Source of the DNA: Sphaerolaimus hirsutus
Lineage: Eukaryota > Nematoda > Chromadorea > Monhysterida > Sphaerolaimidae
Length of the DNA: 64,000 nt
Assembly: GCA_964036195.1 (NCBI GenBank)
Contig: OZ038453.1
Span: 4,293,469-4,357,468 of the forward strand
Direction: 5' to 3'
The position numbers and the translations under genes were made by a program. Positions 58,754 through 64,000 of the stretch are shown piece by piece. Position 1 is the stretch's first letter; every line of letters starts with the position of its first letter. Below the pieces are notes generated by a model. The model ran no database searches. It was not told the origin of the DNA and saw only the letters and a program-made list of their open reading frames with translations.

Positions 58754-61700
58754 CTGAAAAAATAAAATGAGAATATATTTTCAAATGATTTAAATAGTCC
58801 GCGGACAGCATGCTATGCATATTTCTCAATGAAGCACTGTCTCATGACGTCATCTTTAATAAAATCAAAAATTTGCTAAATAAAAAACTGTTTCATGCGA
58901 GAAAAATGCGTTTTTATTCTAGACATTTTGTCCCTTTTCAGTGGTTATGTGGGGACTTTCATTCCAAAAGTTAACATATACAGATTTTTCGATTTTTCAA
59001 AATCGCATTTTAAAGTTTGGCGCTGGCCCGGCAGCGCCATGTTTGGGCGACAAAGCTTGCCCTGCACTTTTCAGATATCTCGGACATTTGTCTACAATTT
59101 TTGTGTACCTAAATTTTGTCGGCTGGTAAATATTTTGGGAGTTATGTCATATTTTGTAAACCACCCAAAATAAGGAGTAAATTTGAAAATTTGAACTTGA
59201 AATGTAAATAACTTCCTAACGGTGCATCGCAGGGCAAAACCAATTATACCACTGAGAAGCCCTTTTCGAGAAGTACACAAACCTAAATTTTCAGATCTAT
59301 ATTTTTTACCCGTTCTCGATTTATAGAGCAAAATAAATTTGGAAATTCACGGAAATTACATCAATAATTCAGTGGGGGTGTGTCGGTGCACAAGTAAACC
59401 CGGTGCAAAAGTAGCAAAAGTAAACACCTTCCCGATCAAGTCCGGCCCCCCATTTTTAATTTCCCTTTTGACATCCTATCTTCAGTTCCTAGGGCGCGCC
59501 GGAAGCTGAAACGTGGGGGTGATATGGGCGCAACCCCCCTCTACTTCGCATGAATTGGGGGGGGGGGGGGGGGGTCGCGGCGACCCCTTACAGGATGGGT
59601 CGCCCTAAGTGCCAAAATTTTTATTGGCTTTTTTGGTGTCCCACACAGGTCCGGCCCCCACTGATTTCTGAGCTGTGGGAGGGGTATAAATCTAAAATTT
59701 TGGGGATGTGTTACCAACACCCCTCCCCTACTATACACTATTCAAAAATGTCAGATTACTGTGAAAAATTTCATAAGATTTCACTTATTCTCTAAAAAAA
59801 CACCACCCCCAATAAATGGATGACAAAAAAATTCACGTTTTGGAACTTTTTTGTTATACACTTGAAGAGCTGGTTTAGGATACTTGAAAGGGAAGGGTTT
59901 GATGTTTAAAGTTATGTAAACAACCATACCTCTAAAATGCCTGCATGGTAAAATTTACTTGGGGGGAATTTTATGACATCATAATGACATCAATGCAGGA
60001 ACAAAAATTTACAAAATTTACACTTTGAAATTCCCCCCAAGTAAATTTTGCAATGCAGGCATGTTAGAGGTATAGTTGTTTACATCACTTTAAACATCAA
60101 ACCATTCCCTTTAAAGTATCCTAAACCAGCTCTTCAAGTGTATAACAAAAAAGTTCCAAAACGTGAATTTTTTTTGTCATCCATTTATTGGGGTGGTGTT
60201 TTTTAGAGAATAAGTGAAATTTTAAGAAATTTTTCACAATAATCTGACATTTTTGAATAGTGTATAGTAGGAGAGAGGTGTTGGTAACACATCCCCAAAA
60301 TTTTAAATTTATACCCCTCCCACAGCTCAGAGTTCAGTGGGGGCCGGACCTGTGTGGGACACCAAAAAAGCCAATAAAAATTTTGACACTTAGGGCGACC
60401 CACCCTGTAAGGGGTCGCCGCTATCCCCCCAATTCATGCGAAGTAGAGGAGGGTTGCGCCCATATCTCCCCCACGTTTCAGCTTCCGGCGCGCCCTAGAA
60501 CTGAAGATAGGACTTCAGAAGAAAAATCAAAAATTGGGGGCCGGACTTGATCGGGAAGGTGTTTAGTAGAAGGGCGCCGTGGTGCGGCTTCCTTTGGCGC
60601 CCTCAAATGGCGCCATTCCTGCGCCTAACTCAGTCACACGTACAATATTCCCCCAAATAAACCACAGCAAGGCCAGACAAAAACTATCGTAAACCCCCAA
60701 ACAAACTACCGTAATCCTACAAACAATACGCCATTTTCACTTTGAAAATAAACGAACAGTCCAAATATAGCGCCACCCAAATGTGCGGCGTGATCGAATA
60801 CTCTAAAACCGAGTATAAGCCCAGCCAAATCGAATGCTATCAAGCCGACAAGTGCCTGCGGTTTAAAGTGAAAATTTAAAGTGTATTAAGTGGAGAAATT
60901 TATTGTAGAGTATACATTGACATCAGGGGCCAATTTCAACAGTAAAATATGATACAAATTTGTAAAGTATCATTGCAAAGATAAAATGTATTCATGAAAA
61001 AATAACTCTCCCTGAAAAAGAAAAAATTACTGCCTAGGGTCTTATTCGAGAATATACGGTAAAAATTATCAACAAAAAAAACAATATACCTGCTGCGCGC
61101 TGAATGTGAAAAATGGCAAAAAAATTATTTGCAATTGTGCATCGGGCAATTTTGCACACGTGTAAGCCAAACAGCCCAAGATGGCGCCGGACTGAAAAAA
61201 AATTGGAAAAGTTCCAAATTTCGGGTTTTATATTCAGTTGTGATGGAAATGTAAGGTGTTGAAATCTGCTGACCGCACACTTTACAATAAAATCTACCAT
61301 ATGCCATCTGAATAAAAAAACCATATAAAAAAAAATGTTTTATTATTTAAAACATTTTCTTTCAGAGATCCAGGATTTTTGAGCGGCGTCTATCGTGTTT
61401 ATTCATCAAAACAGGGTAACATTCCTTGTAAAGCGTGCAGACCGATTAGCAAATACAAAATCCAAATAACAGTGACACTCTGTACACGCCGTTATTTATG
61501 TTTTCGTTGGAAAGGTGCCAAAATATGTAGAAAACAATTGTTGGGAAAATCTTGCCGTAAAATGTAATAGCAGCAATGCATATTCTGTCCTTTTTATGAA
61601 ATTTGCATTATTTAAGTATCGTTGGCAAACTTCCAGCGTGAACCACAAGGGATAAAGTCACTGGACACTGGAGTACACAGGGCGCACCTTAAGATGAAAT

Positions 61701-63730
61701 TTACCATATCCCATCTGAATAAACGAATATACATAAAAGAATTTCTCATCACATTGCTCCACTTTGGGTCAATGTGGTGCACAATTTTTCACAACATCAT
61801 TCATCAAAATATGGTAGCATTCAGCTAGTATATAATATAAATTTAACCAAAAAAGCACTCACCGCGCCCAAAGAAGTAATGGGACTCCTAAAAATCGCTT
61901 TTTGCGTCGCGCTCGCGAAACTGGCGAACAAACCAGACGCCAAATAAAAGGCGCAAAATTGTTCGGCGCCAAAAAATTGCTCCACCATTGGTTTGGCAAA
62001 GCTCCAAAAAACGTACATATTCAGAGCCAAGTGTAAAGTGTTGTAGTGTGAAAATGTCGATAATACCATTGGTAGTAGTTGGTGTTCTGCAAAAAAAATC
62101 AATAATTTTGTTGGCAAGAGTACATAATGTGGCTTTTTGGGGTTTGATTGGGGGAGTTCGTGGTGGTTCACTTTATAGACTTTTTCATCGTGTAGAAGGA
62201 AAAAGGGGGAAAATCGCTAAAAATATGTTAAAAATGACTAAAAACTGCAATAATATGTAATATAAAACTAAAAGCTAATGTAAAGCCAAAACCAATGTAA
62301 AGCCAAAAATATTTACGTTGATTTTGAATATTTAAGTTTGATTTTTTACGATTTTCAGAGTAAAATTTCTCAAAAATGGCTCCAGATAAATAGATAAATA
62401 GCTGGTCGATTTTTTTGGGTGGGGGGGGACTTTCGAGGGGTAGTGGCCATAATTTACACCTCGGGATTGATAGTCAGCTGGAGCGATTAGGGGGGTAACC
62501 CCCAACCCCCACATAGTGACTATACACCCCCCTTGGAAAACAAAAACAAAAATCCAATACCAAAACCAACTACTATAAAATCCATGGGTAAACCAGTTTA
62601 ACATGACATTTTGCAGTGGCGCCAGGCGCCAAGCGCAAAATACTAGAACATTGGCGCCAATTATACAGTAAACGACTCGGGCGCCGAGCGATTGTGAATT
62701 CCAAAATTCGTTCATCTGAAATTTGGGGGGGGGGGGGGATTTTGTAAATTGATGGAAATTTGAGTTTATTTGGGAAGTGGATAAGTGTTAATAAAAGTGA
62801 GGTAGTTAGGTTAGATAAATAAGTAAAGTCTACTTGCTATACTCGGCGGACATGATGCTCTGCCCTCGTACTCATTTATGTCTCACGTTGGAAGCGTGCC
62901 AATGATGATAAAGCATGCGATGTTTGTATAAAAGATGAAAAAACGTCTTTGTAAATAAGTTAACGTATAGCGTTATAACAGAGATGATTTTTTTCAACTT
63001 TTTATGAAAGTCGCATGCGTAAAGAAATCGTTGGCACGCTTCCAACGGGAACCACGCGTGCAGGGTGTAAAGTAACTGGGGTATACACAGAAATCTCATC
63101 TGAATGATTAACAAAATTTGTCACCATACATTGTTTTCAAAATGGGATACTTGAGGGCAGAATTCATTGTTAATTTTATCGTAACATTCTCTCCAAAGCA
63201 TGTTGTCCGATCTGTATACTTTAGTCAAGTGTCAAGTAATGCATTCAATGCCAAGTGTATACTCTTAATTGCCACTTTTAAGCTCTAATCACTTGAACAC
63301 CACTTATGAACACCACCTTAACACCTACACCACATTACATAGCACATTTGAGTGACAAATATTAGTGATTTCAATAGTAAAAAATATGAAAAATAATATT
63401 TAGTAATATCAAAAATAAAAAATATCAAGTAATTTTTGAAGGTAAAGATTTAACGATATTTGCAGGCGCCATCTGACACTTTTCTTGACACTTGACATAT
63501 CAAAAACCTAGCATGAAACTTGACACTTAACCGAACACTTTAAAGTGTATTAACCGCGAAAAACACATGTAAAAAGGAAATACCTATTATTTATAATATA
63601 TATTTACCTGAGTTCTCCATTCGGATCTCCCTGAGCCATCTTTTCCAAAATATGTGAATTGAGATGAAAATCGCTTGGTTGTGCGCTCATATTCGGCTAT
63701 CGCAGCGCCCCCATAGCACGCGGTTGAAAA
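58663..63730 (-). CDS. PARL-type mitochondrial rhomboid protease, six exons (5' incomplete)
   Basis: Intramembrane serine protease of the mitochondrial inner membrane; relatives cleave PINK1 and PGAM5 and process OPA1-type proteins. Minus-strand exons: 63608-63730, 62574-62715, 61863-62086, 61090-61191, 60758-60855 and 58663-58753, giving 259 codons plus TAA with phases 0, 1, 0, 0, 2. Seen: [15 protein letters not shown] (N-terminal helix of the family), [28 protein letters not shown] (oxyanion His/Asn region), SLGA|SGAI with the catalytic Ser just behind an intron, and [13 protein letters not shown] with the catalytic His. The C-terminus [17 protein letters not shown] matches the family end. 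Human PARL has 379 residues, so about 100 N-terminal residues including the targeting peptide lie beyond 64000 or were missed. Confidence 0.93.
59421..60565. mobile_element. Foldback palindrome, about 550-bp arms
   Basis: 59421-59981 and 60028-60565 are near-perfect reverse complements around a 46-bp spacer. Both arms contain GGCGCGCCGGAAGCTGAAAC or its inverse, and a matching pair of short open frames (59550-59795 and 60203-60403). No transposase. It lies in the last intron of the PARL-type gene. Confidence 0.88.
60758..60855 (-). CDS. PARL-type gene, exon with catalytic His
   Basis: [20 protein letters not shown] followed by [12 protein letters not shown]. Ends with CT of a split Leu codon at a non-consensus donor GTTCGT, which gives FGL-WYAKW across the junction. 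Without splicing the frame would stop at 60706. Confidence 0.88.
61090..61191 (-). CDS. PARL-type gene, exon with catalytic Ser
   Basis: Begins [19 protein letters not shown]; its first residue is the catalytic Ser of GxSG. Ends FFTFSAQQ before GTATAT. 34 codons, phase 0. Confidence 0.92.
61863..62086 (-). CDS. PARL-type gene, central membrane exon
   Basis: Acceptor TTTTTGCAG, then [20 protein letters not shown] and further hydrophobic segments, ending SLGA before GTGAGT. Intron 61192-61862 contains a diverged 250-bp TATACTCGG relative (about 61461-61680). Confidence 0.92.
62574..62715 (-). CDS. PARL-type gene, first rhomboid-core exon
   Basis: [20 protein letters not shown], then [13 protein letters not shown]. 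The ATG is internal, directly behind the acceptor AATTTCAG. Donor A/GTAGTT, phase 1. Intron 62087-62573 contains a fragment related to the hAT-like element of 29601-30214. Confidence 0.9.
62838..63084 (+). mobile_element. 250-bp TATACTCGG element
   Basis: TATACTCGGCGGACATGATG to AGTAACTGGGGTATA, in a PARL intron (62716-63607). Same internal order as 9110-9359. Confidence 0.72.
63608..63730 (-). CDS. PARL-type gene, most upstream exon in the window
   Basis: 41 codons, [20 protein letters not shown] to GRSEWRTQ, acceptor CAATTCCAG, donor CAG/GTAAAT, phase 0 on both sides. Corresponds to the region before the rhomboid core in PARL. 63731-64000 beyond it has no coding evidence; 63910-64000 is a TCCCGATCCCGA simple repeat. 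Confidence 0.85.
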
Positions 63731-64000
63731 CTGGAATTGAAATAAAATTGAAAAATTTAATTAATTTTGCGGTAAAATAAGGTTGTTGTCCGACGAGGCA
63801 AATAAGGACACATTTGTTATCCAACGAATTTTCAAATCAAAAATCAACTTTGAACCCATTTGAGTTTTCTATAATGAGTCATTTGAATTTCCGTCAACTG
63901 TAGTCGGGGGTAGGGTCCAAACCGGACCCCTATCCCGAATCCCGAAAAATTTCGGGATTTTGTGGTCCCGATCCCGATCCCGAAACCCTAATCCCGATAC

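Noticed and set aside
58605..58829. Separate Cys-containing ORF on the minus strand
   Set aside because: It overlaps the last PARL exon in another frame and resembles nothing known.
60706..60757. PARL-type protein ending at the in-frame TAG at 60706
   Set aside because: The family C-terminus is found at 58663-58753 with matching phase, so this stretch is better read as intron.

Overview
The window is animal nuclear DNA: split genes with GT/AG introns, a Shaw-type (Kv3) voltage-gated potassium channel gene, a PARL-type mitochondrial rhomboid protease gene, Bel/Pao LTR retrotransposons and many small inverted-repeat DNA transposons. The species cannot be named from the sequence; a highly polymorphic, transposon-rich invertebrate fits best. 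No bacterial operon, tRNA, rRNA or CRISPR was seen. Two gaps of exactly 200 N (13470-13669 and 32511-32710) split the window into three contigs. || Layout. 1-13469 holds no gene I can support, only nested TIR elements, GGCACC/GGCGCC islands and tandem repeats, and it ends inside a Tc1/mariner-like MITE. 13670-24238 is a truncated, mutated Bel/Pao element on the minus strand (5' LTR 23139-24238, gag-pol-env remains below it). 24239-31441 carries exons 1-8 of the Shaw gene on the minus strand. 31590-32505 is a complete 916-bp MITE with about 267-bp inverted arms. From 32711 the same Shaw gene appears again on the plus strand, here with 12 exons to its stop codon (33887-56070). A complete 12,283-bp Bel/Pao element (36425-48707) lies in its intron 5. 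56071-58662 is repeat-filled. 58663-63730 holds six exons of the PARL-type gene on the minus strand, with a 1.15-kb foldback palindrome in its last intron; its N-terminal exons lie beyond 64000. || The two Shaw arms form a large inverted duplication centred on the second gap. All eight shared exons have identical lengths and splice phases. In the three I compared in most detail nearly all differences are silent, yet the introns carry different transposon insertions, several with clean 8-bp target duplications and an empty site in the other arm. The simplest reading is that the two arms are two haplotypes of one locus scaffolded head to head; a real palindromic duplication remains possible. || The intact Bel/Pao copy is the most unusual object. 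Gag, protease, RT, RNase H, integrase and an Env-like glycoprotein lie in one uninterrupted 3241-codon frame. The pentamer TCACA is strongly over-represented on the sense strand of LTR, leader and ORF alike. The 3' 1.15 kb is open in a second frame, and a candidate 128-nt AT-rich intron there would switch between the two frames. The two LTRs differ at only two positions I could find, so the insertion is recent.
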